64,000 nucleotides of DNA from Chitinophagaceae bacterium (GTDB taxonomy: Bacteria > Bacteroidota > Bacteroidia > Chitinophagales > Chitinophagaceae), in assembly GCA_019752045.1 (NCBI GenBank), contig JAIEMP010000005.1, positions 281,384 through 345,383 on the forward strand. Reading direction: 5' to 3'. Below, piece by piece: positions 9,006 to 17,609 of the stretch; positions within the stretch are counted from its first letter, which is position 1, and each line of letters starts with the position of its first letter. Under the pieces are notes generated by a model, which saw only the letters and a list, made by a program, of their open reading frames with translations, ran no database searches and was not told where the DNA came from. The translations under genes were made by a program, and so were the position numbers.

Positions 9006-10097
9006 CTATTTGCTCTTGAGTAATTCATCCATTACCTGTTGATACCAATTAAAGTCAACATCGGTAAATGGTTGCTCATACGAAAACGATTGAGCTGTTT
9101 GTAATGCAGTTTCAACATCAAACTGATCTTGTTGAAGAGTTGGAAATAATTGTTGCTCCTGCATATGTGCTGCCAGATATTCCTGTTCGGGTTGGCCAGG
9201 TGTTGGAATAAGTATGGCCTTCTTCTTTAGTCTGATTAAATCCATCAAGGTTGTATATCCGCTTCTGCACAGAATGATTTCAGATGATGCAATAGCCTGT
9301 TGCATTTGATGAGCAGGTAAATGCGTATGAACAGTTATATGATCAATCAATGGAAGAGTGGATGATTGTTGATGGGGTAACCCTCTTACAAATAACACCT
9401 TTCCTGTAAAGGTTTGCAGTTGATGATAGAGTGTTTGTTCAAGTATGGTTCGTTGCGGTTCCGGTCCGGAAAGCAAGACCATGAGATCATACATTGGTTC
9501 AACCGGCAAAACAGTTTCGAATCTGGATACAAGTCCTAAATAAGTTGGTTGAACAAGTTGTTTAAACGGATGAGACAATTCTCCTGCAAGATTTTTAGTT
9601 CCTTCAAGATCGGGTACCCACACCTTGTTGAAGGGTTTCATATAACGAGCATGGATCTGTTGTAACAAACCATTCAACCATTTTCCTTTACCTGAATGAA
9701 TGAGCAATTGATGGGTGATATAAATGCTGTAGACTTTTTTGTGATAGAAACCCGGGCGGTTATCGCTGATGATAAAATCAAACTCTTCTTTCTTCAGCAA
9801 TTCATTCAACCATTTATGTTCCTTGCGGATGTTGCCGATGATACCCGGCAATTGCAGGAGCATACTGCCAAACAGAGATGATCCGGAACTGTAGCGGATA
9901 TTGTATCCGTCGAGTTGTTTAATTTCAAGATCGGGAAATTCCCTCGTTAATAAACTTGCGGGTGCTCCGCTTGTTGCCAGTACAACTTCACAACCTTTTT
10001 TCCGTAAATACCGAATAATGGGAATGCAACGTGTGGCATGGCCCAGACCCCAATCGAGCGGAGCCAGTAAAACCCGGGTCTTTTTTTGTGCATTCAT
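9006..10097 (-). CDS. Glycosyltransferase-like protein, MurG/GT-B type
   Basis: 363 residues. The N-terminal motif DWGLGHATRCIPIIRYL matches the glycine-rich loop of MurG-like GT-B glycosyltransferases. The C-terminal half has the nucleotide-sugar site pattern (SSEIILCRSGYTTLMDLIRL, then PTPGQPEQEYLA). It acts on the cytoplasmic side, probably on a lipid or cell-envelope acceptor, but the sugar and acceptor are unknown. It is not MurG itself, since the family is usually a stand-alone paralogue in Bacteroidota. Divergent from the small lipoprotein gene. Confidence 0.75.
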   Translation of the reverse strand: MNAQKKTRVLLAPLDWGLGHATRCIPIIRYLRKKGCEVVLATSGAPASLLTREFPDLEIKQLDGYNIRYSSGSSLFGSMLLQLPGIIGNIRKEHKWLNELLKKEEFDFIISDNRPGFYHKKVYSIYITHQLLIHSGKGKWLNGLLQQIHARYMKPFNKVWVPDLEGTKNLAGELSHPFKQLVQPTYLGLVSRFETVLPVEPMYDLMVLLSGPEPQRTILEQTLYHQLQTFTGKVLFVRGLPHQQSSTLPLIDHITVHTHLPAHQMQQAIASSEIILCRSGYTTLMDLIRLKKKAILIPTPGQPEQEYLAAHMQEQQLFPTLQQDQFDVETALQTAQSFSYEQPFTDVDFNWYQQVMDELLKSK

Positions 10098-10164
10098 TCA
10101 ACAAATAACAATAATTGAGGTGAAAAATAGTTATTTTGTAAGTCACGTTTAAAACAAATATCCA

Positions 10165-10323
10165 ATGACACCTGAAAATTTTATGAGATTCCTGATGCAG
10201 CGTTCAACCAAGTTTGGTTTTCTTTTGTTAATTGTATCAGTTCTGTTGATGTCGTCCGGTTGCAGCGCATCAAAAAAGAACAGTTGCGGATGCCCGAATA
10301 AAAAGGGGATGGTAGGGTACTAA
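10165..10323 (+). CDS. 52-residue lipoprotein with Cys-rich C-terminal tail
   Basis: A short gene from ATG 10165 to TAA 10321. The signal peptide (FGFLLLIVSVLLMSSGC) ends in a lipobox with Cys33, leaving a mature peptide of about 20 residues: a Lys/Ser spacer, then CGCPNKKGMVGY. ATGs at 10183 and 10195 are alternative starts. The intact lipobox and the next gene 15 bp downstream support it being real. I recall similar tiny CGCPNKKG lipoproteins in Bacteroidota, but function is unknown. Confidence 0.7.
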   Translation: MTPENFMRFLMQRSTKFGFLLLIVSVLLMSSGCSASKKNSCGCPNKKGMVGY

Positions 10324-10338
10324 AAAAGAAGCTGAAAA

Positions 10339-10590
10339 ATGAAACATCGTCAACGAAGAGATTTATTGGTTCTGTTGAATAACGAACACCGGAGCCAGCA
10401 GGCTATTGATCATGAAGTGGAGTGGCTGCACGATGTATTATTTCATGTAGAAGAGCTGGAGAATTTCTGTAAAGCACATGAGGTGCTGGATGTTAACCGG
10501 TTTAAAGTGATAAACAATATTCCTAAAATCCGCCGGATCGTTTTACGAAAAGAAATAAAGCCGTTTGAATTTATCAGTAATAAGAATTAA
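10339..10590 (+). CDS. Small conserved-looking protein of unknown function
   Basis: 83 residues, charged and predicted helical (AIDHEVEWLHDVLFHVEELE), without signal peptide or membrane segment. It follows the tiny lipoprotein by 15 bp and is closed by a hairpin terminator 2 bp after the stop, so the two form a small operon. I do not recognise the family. Confidence 0.65.
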   Translation: MKHRQRRDLLVLLNNEHRSQQAIDHEVEWLHDVLFHVEELENFCKAHEVLDVNRFKVINNIPKIRRIVLRKEIKPFEFISNKN

Positions 10591-10591
10591 A

Positions 10592-10615
10592 TCCCGCTTT
10601 TAAGCGGGAGTTTTT
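10592..10615 (+). terminator. Intrinsic terminator
   Basis: An 8-bp GC-rich stem (TCCCGCTT / AAGCGGGA) with a two-base loop is followed by a T-run. It closes the 10165-10590 operon. Confidence 0.8.
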
Positions 10616-10616
10616 A

Positions 10617-12305
10617 CTACTTAGCTACAATAAGTTTTTGCGAAATAACCTTGTTTTTTGTTCGTATAGAAACATGATACAAGCCTGGGACAAGTTTTGA
10701 AAGGCTGATCTGTTCATTGATAACTGATGTGTTTGCTACAGTTTTACTGTAAACTTCTCTGCCTGTAAGATCATAAATTTTTATGAAAGTAAATTCCTCC
10801 GTTTTGTCGAAACGATATTCAATGGAAATATTATTCACTGTTGGATTAGGGAATATTTTCATATTCCCTAAAGACGGTCTGTTAATTTGTTGCTTTGCCT
10901 TTTGAATATCGAATTTTTTATAAGATGGTAAAGGAATATTTTTTAGTATTTCTGTTATATCAGGTGTTTCATATTCCGACGTTTTAATAGCAGTGCTATC
11001 TGATAAACGGTAAGCATTGTTATTAATAAAACATGGGGCAGGTGTTATACTGGTATTAAATACAGCACCAGGCTGCACTTCAAAACCTGGGTTTAGGTTA
11101 ACCGATTGCCCGGCCTGAAATGTAAAGTTTGCCCCTGGCATTACACGTATAATACCATTTGTATTCGTTGTAGTTTGTGAAGTTAGGGTAATTAGGTTTT
11201 CTTGTTGATAAAGATTCGCAGGAAAGAGGTTGAAAATATTATTTACTGATTCTGCTGCGTTCAAATTTATTTGTGGTTGACAATTTATTTGACGGCCAGG
11301 AATTCCTGTTTGATCTATCCAGAATCTATTTGGCGGATTTAAAGTGTTTTTAATAATTTGTCCTTTATAGTTATCCGCAAATTTCCCATAATGACTTATA
11401 CCAACATCAATAAAAGCACATGTATGATCAAAAGGAAAATTTGCAGATAATGTTCCCATATATCTGTTTGCTTGATTATTACTCATAAACCCTGTAAACA
11501 GTCCGCTTCCTGATGAACCACGCTCAGTTTTTCCGTAGTTAAAATTTGCTTGGTACTTATTTGTTAATGGAGCTTGAATAAAATTGCAAACAACTGATGT
11601 TACCCATCTTCTTCTCCAAATCCATCCGAAAAGAAAGTCAATTAAAGTTGTAACAGTTTGACATGCAACTACAGGCGGAACATTGCCATAGAAACTACTA
11701 ACTCCAGATATTTTTTTTATAGTTCCTCCAGGATGATGAATACCGCTGAATGGGACTTTACTACTTATACCCAATCCTTGGGGATCCCAACCTGCAAAAT
11801 ATACATTAAAGTGAGCTGGGATGGGGGGGCCTAAAATTTCACATAAAGCAAAATCACCATAAGCACAAACTATCCTGTCAACCAATCTTACCTGCCTCTG
11901 GATTTGATATTGATTGCCTGAACTATTTTGAGCAAAAACTAAATTATTTTGATTTGGACTTTGATAATTGAATGTCAAGGTCATTAACTCCTGATTAAAG
12001 TTAATATCGTTGCCACCGCAACTATTCCCTGTTCTAAAACAATGCCATGCGGTAACAAAATATTGACCGAGATCATTTTGGCCTGTATTTCTATTTATTA
12101 ATGTACCTGTACATTGCCCAGCTGAACTGCTAAATCTAAAAGTTGCTCTCTTTATATCATTTCGATAGGTTTCTTCTTGCAGTGCATTTACATTAATATG
12201 ACAGTTTAACTCAGGAAGAATATCTGGCTGGACAAATGTATATTGAGCTTCCGTAAACTTTGAAAGGGATAAAAATAAAAGCAAGAGTTTATAGCGGCAA
12301 TTCAT
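10617..12305 (-). CDS. Secreted trypsin-like serine protease with T9SS sorting domain
   Basis: 562 residues. Signal peptide to about residue 20, then a chymotrypsin-fold domain with the triad visible: His88 in TAWHC, Asp151 in YGDFAL and Ser265 in GSSGSG. A spacer with beta-rich sequence (about 330-430) leads to a C-terminal sorting domain (about 484-562; IFPNPTVNNISIEY, VPGLYHVSI) typical of type IX secretion cargo. The protein should be exported across the outer membrane and attached or released. It is the last gene of a close-packed run of exported proteins (gaps of 2-5 bp), which may form one surface function. Substrate unknown. Confidence 0.85.
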   Translation of the reverse strand: MNCRYKLLLLFLSLSKFTEAQYTFVQPDILPELNCHINVNALQEETYRNDIKRATFRFSSSAGQCTGTLINRNTGQNDLGQYFVTAWHCFRTGNSCGGNDINFNQELMTLTFNYQSPNQNNLVFAQNSSGNQYQIQRQVRLVDRIVCAYGDFALCEILGPPIPAHFNVYFAGWDPQGLGISSKVPFSGIHHPGGTIKKISGVSSFYGNVPPVVACQTVTTLIDFLFGWIWRRRWVTSVVCNFIQAPLTNKYQANFNYGKTERGSSGSGLFTGFMSNNQANRYMGTLSANFPFDHTCAFIDVGISHYGKFADNYKGQIIKNTLNPPNRFWIDQTGIPGRQINCQPQINLNAAESVNNIFNLFPANLYQQENLITLTSQTTTNTNGIIRVMPGANFTFQAGQSVNLNPGFEVQPGAVFNTSITPAPCFINNNAYRLSDSTAIKTSEYETPDITEILKNIPLPSYKKFDIQKAKQQINRPSLGNMKIFPNPTVNNISIEYRFDKTEEFTFIKIYDLTGREVYSKTVANTSVINEQISLSKLVPGLYHVSIRTKNKVISQKLIVAK

Positions 12306-12307
12306 AA

Positions 12308-12931
12308 TTAATTTATTTTATACTTAATTAAATTATATGTAGCAAACGGTATAATATTATGAGCATGCCAGCCAACCAACCCTATATTTTTAGCAAAAAA
12401 ATATTTATCAGGATATGGTCCGTTTAAAACCAAAACATCTTTATAGACTGTATTATTTAAAATAACTGAATCTATAAACTTATCAGGATCATTTTTATAC
12501 TTATCGTTATCAGGGAAAGAATAAACAGCGCTATTGTTTATAGTGCCTTGTAAAGAATAAAATGTTTGAAGGATAAATTGAATTTCGTCAAATTGAGTTG
12601 AATTTATTAAAACAACAGTAGTGTCACCTGAATTTCTTCTTCTAAATTCTTTTTCTATTAATTTAAAAATCCTGGATGAATCTGAAACACAGTTTTTAAA
12701 TCTGTGGCTAATTGATGCTTGAAAGTCTTTTATATATATGCTGTCGGTTTTAGTTCCGGTATTATTTTGATAAACCCACCAGTTTCCCGGCTTAAAAGAA
12801 TTAAAATAAACCATAACAGGACTGTTCTCTATTTGAACATTATCTGGAGAAAGACATGGTTTTCTGCAAGAGTTATAGATTGCAAAAACACTAATCAATA
12901 AGAAAATGCTTATGTTTCCACTCATGATCAA
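12308..12931 (-). CDS. Hypothetical lipoprotein
   Basis: 207 residues with lipobox IYNSC near residue 22. The mature part contains FKPGNWWVYQNNTGTKTDSI, a beta-strand pattern seen in small Bacteroidota lipoproteins of unknown role. Its ATG overlaps the stop of the upstream gene as ATGA (12928-12931), and it ends 2 bp before the protease start, so the three genes are tightly coupled. Confidence 0.65.
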   Translation of the reverse strand: MIMSGNISIFLLISVFAIYNSCRKPCLSPDNVQIENSPVMVYFNSFKPGNWWVYQNNTGTKTDSIYIKDFQASISHRFKNCVSDSSRIFKLIEKEFRRRNSGDTTVVLINSTQFDEIQFILQTFYSLQGTINNSAVYSFPDNDKYKNDPDKFIDSVILNNTVYKDVLVLNGPYPDKYFFAKNIGLVGWHAHNIIPFATYNLIKYKIN

Positions 12932-13533
12932 AAAATTTGAATGGAATTAAAAATTTGATCTTTATAAGAGTGTAAATCCCATAACAATTCTTCCGGGCCC
13001 GAAACTGTAAAACACAAAAACTTACTGTTCCAATAAAAATAGCGGGTAAATGAATAATAGAAACCCTCAACATTGCCTGCCTGGTTAGGATGCCTGATAA
13101 CAAGCTGCCTACCCCGTATATAGCAGGGAGAATAATCACTTGGTTCATATCCCTCAATTGTACCTTGGGTAAAATATTGATTCATCTGAGCATATTGAGT
13201 AAACACAATATCAATTGAATCAACATAGCAAGGATCGCCCATTGATAATGAGCTATTAGGACTCGTTTGGCTTCTATTACTTAGAAATAGTTGGAATTCA
13301 TCATTGCCATAAACGGCAGTACTATCAATAAAGTTTACTTGAAACGAAACTGTACTATCATGCAAATAAGAGAAATAGGAAACAAGACCAAGTGTATCTT
13401 TTGAGGATTGTTGCGATGGGAAAAGAAAATTGAAATTGCCTCTTGTACTATTAGTTGTAATCCAATTTGTTTGCCCAAAGGAGTAAGACATAATCAGTAA
13501 CAGCATCAGTGTAGTTAGCAGCCCTTTTTTCAT
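12928..13533 (-). CDS. Hypothetical exported protein
   Basis: 201 residues with a cleavable signal peptide (LLTTLMLLLIMSYSFGQ). The mature protein is beta-rich and Ser/Tyr/Phe-rich, with no motif I recognise. It is coupled by a 4-bp overlap to the lipoprotein gene downstream and sits 3 bp after the coiled-coil protein gene. Function unknown; an extracytoplasmic role together with the neighbours is inferred. Confidence 0.6.
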   Translation of the reverse strand: MKKGLLTTLMLLLIMSYSFGQTNWITTNSTRGNFNFLFPSQQSSKDTLGLVSYFSYLHDSTVSFQVNFIDSTAVYGNDEFQLFLSNRSQTSPNSSLSMGDPCYVDSIDIVFTQYAQMNQYFTQGTIEGYEPSDYSPCYIRGRQLVIRHPNQAGNVEGFYYSFTRYFYWNSKFLCFTVSGPEELLWDLHSYKDQIFNSIQIF

Positions 13534-13536
13534 GTG

Positions 13537-14331
13537 TTAGTTTTTATTTGTCAGTCTTTTTTTCATTTCTCCAATTTCAACTTTTTGCTCTTCAAGTTTT
13601 TTATTCAGATCAAGAATATATAATGTTAGCTCCTCAATTTTGGCAAGCAATTTTGCGTCTGTTGCACCAAGGTCATTACCTTCTTTTACCATTTCTTCAG
13701 ATGTTGGTATCCCGGGCAAGTGTTTGTGTTTATCAATATATTGTTGTAAGGTTTTCAGAGGCATTAAACTATATTTTTTGTCAAAGACATAATCACTCCA
13801 ATCAGAACCTGTCCTTACTGCAACTTTAACCCTTTCAGTAAGAATGCCATTTTGAACATAAAGACGATAATTTCCAGGCGAAAGAATATTGCTTGAACCT
13901 CCAATAGGGCTATCTCCGATAATTAATTTGCCATCGTTTTGTAAACGCATTTTGATAGTATTTAAAACCGATGAATCGGATAGTGAGCCGCCATTACCTC
14001 CAGTAGAAGGGGTTACAGAAAAATATAGATGCCCTGCCACATTGCCAAAAATTGCTGCAGAACCATTGCTAGCTCCATCACCATAATATTCCCAGGGGGC
14101 TGTAGGGTTTAAAGTTGTTCTCGCAAAATTAAAACCTATATAACCATAGGTCCAATCTAAACTTGGGTTACCCCACAGTGACCCAATATTAATTCTATAT
14201 GGACCAGATTTAACAGAACTAAACTCGCCATCTCTATATATAGGCAATGCAGAACTAGAAGCTCCCTGCCATTGTTGAGAAAAACCATAAACATTAAGAA
14301 AAAAGGCGACTAAGAATAATTTAAATTTCAT
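13537..14331 (-). CDS. Exported protein with tail-fibre-like C-terminal coiled coil
   Basis: 264 residues from the Met used here; an upstream ATG at 14349 would overlap the methyltransferase stop. Signal peptide KFKLFLVAFFLNVYGFSQ. The middle is a beta-rich repeat-like region. The C-terminus (HKHLPGIPTSEEMVKEG, then KIEELTLYILDLNKKLEEQ) matches a common Bacteroidota tail resembling the part after peptidase S74/tail-fibre domains, ending in a coiled coil of about 40 residues. It may trimerise. Function unknown. Confidence 0.65.
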   Translation of the reverse strand: MKFKLFLVAFFLNVYGFSQQWQGASSSALPIYRDGEFSSVKSGPYRINIGSLWGNPSLDWTYGYIGFNFARTTLNPTAPWEYYGDGASNGSAAIFGNVAGHLYFSVTPSTGGNGGSLSDSSVLNTIKMRLQNDGKLIIGDSPIGGSSNILSPGNYRLYVQNGILTERVKVAVRTGSDWSDYVFDKKYSLMPLKTLQQYIDKHKHLPGIPTSEEMVKEGNDLGATDAKLLAKIEELTLYILDLNKKLEEQKVEIGEMKKRLTNKN

Positions 14332-14341
14332 CGTTGTATTT

Positions 14342-15124
14342 TTAAGCATTACTAAATGATTGTTTTATAAAATGCAACATTGCTAAATCACGTTTTCTGG
14401 AAACTAACTTATCAAGCATACTTGTAAACGGAAGTAAAATGTTCTCTATCAAAATAGAAACTTTTGTTAGAGGTTCTCCTTCCTTGCGGTTATTATTATT
14501 TAAAACCTTCCTAATTGCTCCACAAACAAGGTAACTGACATCAATATTTAAAAAAGTTGTTTGCTTTAGTCGAAACCCGTTTTCTGAAAAGAGTGCTGCA
14601 TAATATTCAATAGGTCTTCCCAAATTACTATCATGACCTGTAATCGTTTTTTCTATTCTTTCATAAATATAAATATCAGATTTTGATATTCTGCAAATTT
14701 CTAATATTAATTTTTTTAAATTTTCTTCATCAACATTATGTTGAAGAACTGTAGCAGTAAAAACAATATCATAACTGTCAGAATTGAATGGCAATGAAGT
14801 TCCGTTAGTCTTTTTTAATTCAACTATAGGAGATGAAAGCAATTCTTTTGAAAGTTGGATCATTTTTTCTGAAATATCTGTACCAGATATCTTAGAAGGT
14901 TTTTTGTTTAAAAGATACTTTAAGTTACCTCCCGGGCCTGAACCAATCTCCAAAACACTTTTATCTTTAATATCCATTTCATCAAGGAGTGTTAGAAATT
15001 TATTCCTTTTATACCGATAAAAAGGCTCATCGTCTCCAGCAATTAGTTTAATGTCTTTTCGCTCACTAATATGTTTTGCAACTTCGTCCCAATAAGTTTC
15101 AGGGTTGTACTTTTTGGAGTTCAT
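14342..15124 (-). CDS. Class I SAM-dependent methyltransferase
   Basis: 260 residues. Motif I is clear (VLEIGSGPGGNLKYLL, about residues 40-55), followed by GTDISEKMIQLSKELL for the adenosine-binding acid and YDIVFTATVLQH for motif post-II. This is the Rossmann methyltransferase fold. The N-terminal NPETYWDEVAKHI is also typical of the family. The substrate is unknown. It heads the run of exported-protein genes, 10 bp before the coiled-coil protein, so a surface-related role is possible but not shown. Confidence 0.75.
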   Translation of the reverse strand: MNSKKYNPETYWDEVAKHISERKDIKLIAGDDEPFYRYKRNKFLTLLDEMDIKDKSVLEIGSGPGGNLKYLLNKKPSKISGTDISEKMIQLSKELLSSPIVELKKTNGTSLPFNSDSYDIVFTATVLQHNVDEENLKKLILEICRISKSDIYIYERIEKTITGHDSNLGRPIEYYAALFSENGFRLKQTTFLNIDVSYLVCGAIRKVLNNNNRKEGEPLTKVSILIENILLPFTSMLDKLVSRKRDLAMLHFIKQSFSNA

Positions 15125-15168
15125 ATATTTATTAAGAATTTAGACTGTGATAGTACACGGTTATTTTT

Positions 15169-16251
15169 TTATAAAAACTTCTCGCCTTTATTTCGTTTCA
15201 CTTCTGCTACATACTCTTTAATTTCCTGCTCCTTTTCTTTTTTGCAGATGAGTAATACATCTTTGGTGTCCACTACAATAAAATCATCGAGTCCCTGTAG
15301 CAAGACCAGTTTTTTATCCTCGGCATGTACTACATTTTTGGTGGCATCAATGATCATGACATGTTTCCCTGCAACAGCATTTCCAAAATAATCTTTCTCC
15401 ATGTTTTCATACGCACTGTTCCACGTACCTAAATCGCTCCATCCAAAAGAAGAAGGCATTACGTACACATTGTCGGCTTTTTCCATAATACCATAATCAA
15501 TGGAAATATTGGTACACTGCGGATAAATTCGGTCAATAGCTTCCTGTTCCCGGGCTGTGTTGAAGAGCTCTTTTTCTGCCACAAATACTTCATGCATTTC
15601 GGGCAGAAATTTTTCAAATGCTTTGACGATGTTTTTTATTTTCCAGACGAAGATGCCGGCGTTCCATAAAAAATCGCCACTGCTTAAAAAGGTTTTAGCC
15701 AGTTCAAGATTGGGTTTTTCTGTAAAGGTTTTTACCTGATACACATTTTCTGCAACCGGTAATGGTTCGTGCTGTATGTATCCGTAGCCGGTATTGGCAT
15801 AGGTTGGTTTAATACCAAGTGTAACCAGTGCATTAATTTCATTTACAAAACCAAACGCATCACTGCAAACTTTTGCAAAGGCTGGGGCATCCAGTATTAA
15901 ATGATCAGCAGGTGCACAAATGAGCAAACCGTTTTCATTGAGCTGTTGTAATTTATACGAAACATATGCAATACAGGGTGCCGTGTTTTTGCGGGATGGT
16001 TCACACAAAATATTTTCAACCGGTAACTGCGGTAATTGCTCTTTTACAATATCTGCATATTCTGTAGAGGTAACCACATAAATATGTTCGTTTGGTATAA
16101 ACTGTACATACCGGTCGTAAGTTGATTGAATGAGTGTGCGACCTGTATGGAGAATATCTAAAAACTGTTTTGGAAAACCGGTGCGGCTCATTGGCCAAAA
16201 GCGGCTACCGATACCGCCAGCCATAATGGCTACGTAATGATTTTTGTTCAT
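15169..16251 (-). CDS. Mannose-1-phosphate guanylyltransferase
   Basis: 360 residues. It carries the nucleotidyltransferase signature MAGGIGSRFWPMSRTGFPKQ at residues 11-30 and the sugar-binding region TFTEKPNLELAKTFL / FLWNAGIFVWK. The enzyme makes GDP-mannose from mannose 1-phosphate and GTP, feeding O-antigen, capsule or glycoprotein glycans. It lacks the C-terminal isomerase (cupin) half of bifunctional ManC/AlgA, so it is the short single-function form. It lies 83 bp from the KdsD-like gene on the same strand, with an inverted pair of palindromic repeats between them. Confidence 0.88.
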   Translation of the reverse strand: MNKNHYVAIMAGGIGSRFWPMSRTGFPKQFLDILHTGRTLIQSTYDRYVQFIPNEHIYVVTSTEYADIVKEQLPQLPVENILCEPSRKNTAPCIAYVSYKLQQLNENGLLICAPADHLILDAPAFAKVCSDAFGFVNEINALVTLGIKPTYANTGYGYIQHEPLPVAENVYQVKTFTEKPNLELAKTFLSSGDFLWNAGIFVWKIKNIVKAFEKFLPEMHEVFVAEKELFNTAREQEAIDRIYPQCTNISIDYGIMEKADNVYVMPSSFGWSDLGTWNSAYENMEKDYFGNAVAGKHVMIIDATKNVVHAEDKKLVLLQGLDDFIVVDTKDVLLICKKEKEQEIKEYVAEVKRNKGEKFL

Positions 16252-16252
16252 A

Positions 16253-16336
16253 AGCCCCTATCCCCTAAAGGGGGACAAAACTTTTTAAAATGATAAACTA
16301 TTGTAAACCCATACCCCCCTTTAGGGGTTGGGGGCT
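16253..16336. repeat. Two inverted copies of a CCCCTAAAGGGG palindromic repeat
   Basis: AGCCCCTATCCCCTAAAGGG at 16253-16272 and, on the opposite strand, AGCCCCCAACCCCTAAAGGG ending the block at 16336. Each copy is itself palindromic. The block fills the manC-kdsD spacer. The same repeat core recurs at 40171-40198 inside a reading frame. Confidence 0.75.
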
Positions 16337-17309
16337 ATATCAAACCTTCTTTAATTAAATCATGCAAATGTATCATTCCAAGGTATTGTTTGTTGTTAAC
16401 AACTGCTAATTGACTGATATTATTTTTACGCATCATCTCCATTGCATCAATGGCCAATGCTTCTGCATCAATTGTTTTTGGATTCACCGTCATAATTTGT
16501 GTGGCAGAAACTTCATCAATTAAATTGTTCTTCTCCAGCATGCGTCTTAAATCACCATCTGTAATAATACCTAATAACTCACCTTGCTCATTAACCACGG
16601 CTGTTGCGCCCAATCGTTTCTTTGAAATTTCAACAATCACTTCTTTTAATGAAGCTGATGCAGAAACTTTTGGCTGCTCATTATGAAGATAGAGATCGGC
16701 CACACGCAGGTATAATTTTTTACCCAATGAACCTCCGGGATGAAACTTTGCAAAATCACTGCTCTTAAATCCACGCAGTTCCATCAACGCAACAGCTAAT
16801 GCATCGCCCATCACCATTTGTGCGGTTGTACTACTGGTTGGTGCAAGATTATTTGGGCAGGCTTCCTGACTCACGGTTGTATTTAAAACGTAATCACTTT
16901 GCCGGGCTAAGTAAGAATCTGTATTACCAACCATCCCTACCAGCGGATTGCCAAAACTTTTAATCAGTTGTGCCAGTATTTTTATTTCAGGACTTTCACC
17001 GCTTTTACTGATGATCATCACCACATCAAAGTTCAGGATCATTCCCAGATCGCCGTGAATAGCATCAGCTGCATGTAAAAACATGGCAGGAGTTCCGGTA
17101 GAGTTTAACGTAGCAACAATCTTTTGCGCAATCACTGCACTTTTGCCAATACCGCTTACAATCAGGCGACCTTTGGCTTTTAGTATAATGCTGCAAATGG
17201 TATTAAAATCTTCGGTTAATAAAGCCGATAGACCATTCAATGCGTTGGCTTCCATCGCAATTGTCCGTTCAGCAACCTCTCTTGGATTGATATGATTTGT
17301 TTCATTCAT
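16335..17309 (-). CDS. kdsD: Arabinose-5-phosphate isomerase (KpsF/GutQ family)
   Basis: 324 residues. An N-terminal SIS domain (VSGIGKSAVIAQKIVATLNS, HGDLGMI, SKSGESPEI) is followed by two CBS domains (from about residue 205: KKRLGATAVVNEQGELLGII, MRKNNISQLAVVNNKQYLGM). Domain order and length match KdsD/KpsF, which interconverts ribulose 5-phosphate and arabinose 5-phosphate for KDO synthesis. The last codons and stop fall inside the neighbouring repeat block, so the repeat touches its 3' end. Confidence 0.88.
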   Translation of the reverse strand: MNETNHINPREVAERTIAMEANALNGLSALLTEDFNTICSIILKAKGRLIVSGIGKSAVIAQKIVATLNSTGTPAMFLHAADAIHGDLGMILNFDVVMIISKSGESPEIKILAQLIKSFGNPLVGMVGNTDSYLARQSDYVLNTTVSQEACPNNLAPTSSTTAQMVMGDALAVALMELRGFKSSDFAKFHPGGSLGKKLYLRVADLYLHNEQPKVSASASLKEVIVEISKKRLGATAVVNEQGELLGIITDGDLRRMLEKNNLIDEVSATQIMTVNPKTIDAEALAIDAMEMMRKNNISQLAVVNNKQYLGMIHLHDLIKEGLI

Positions 17310-17609
17310 TGGAGGGGCAAACCTACTTTAAATAAGCAGAAAAGAAAAGAGTGTATCTGCTTTCGCTGTAAAAAGCTCTTTCAGGATACAATTCCTCTCA
17401 TCCATTTTTGTACAAATCTTCTCAGAAATTGGCTTATCTTCTCAAATTATGGTCTTTTTTAGCAAGTTTTTGCCGCATTCGGGCTCGTAAGATGACTCAG
17501 TTTTAGTAACTTCGTCCCCCTTCAGAAAAAGCGCTCTCTGCGCCTAACTGTTCAACTGCCTGCTGAGAAGTCCAGTTTGTAAAATCAAAGAGAGAAGGAA
17601 AAAAAAGTG

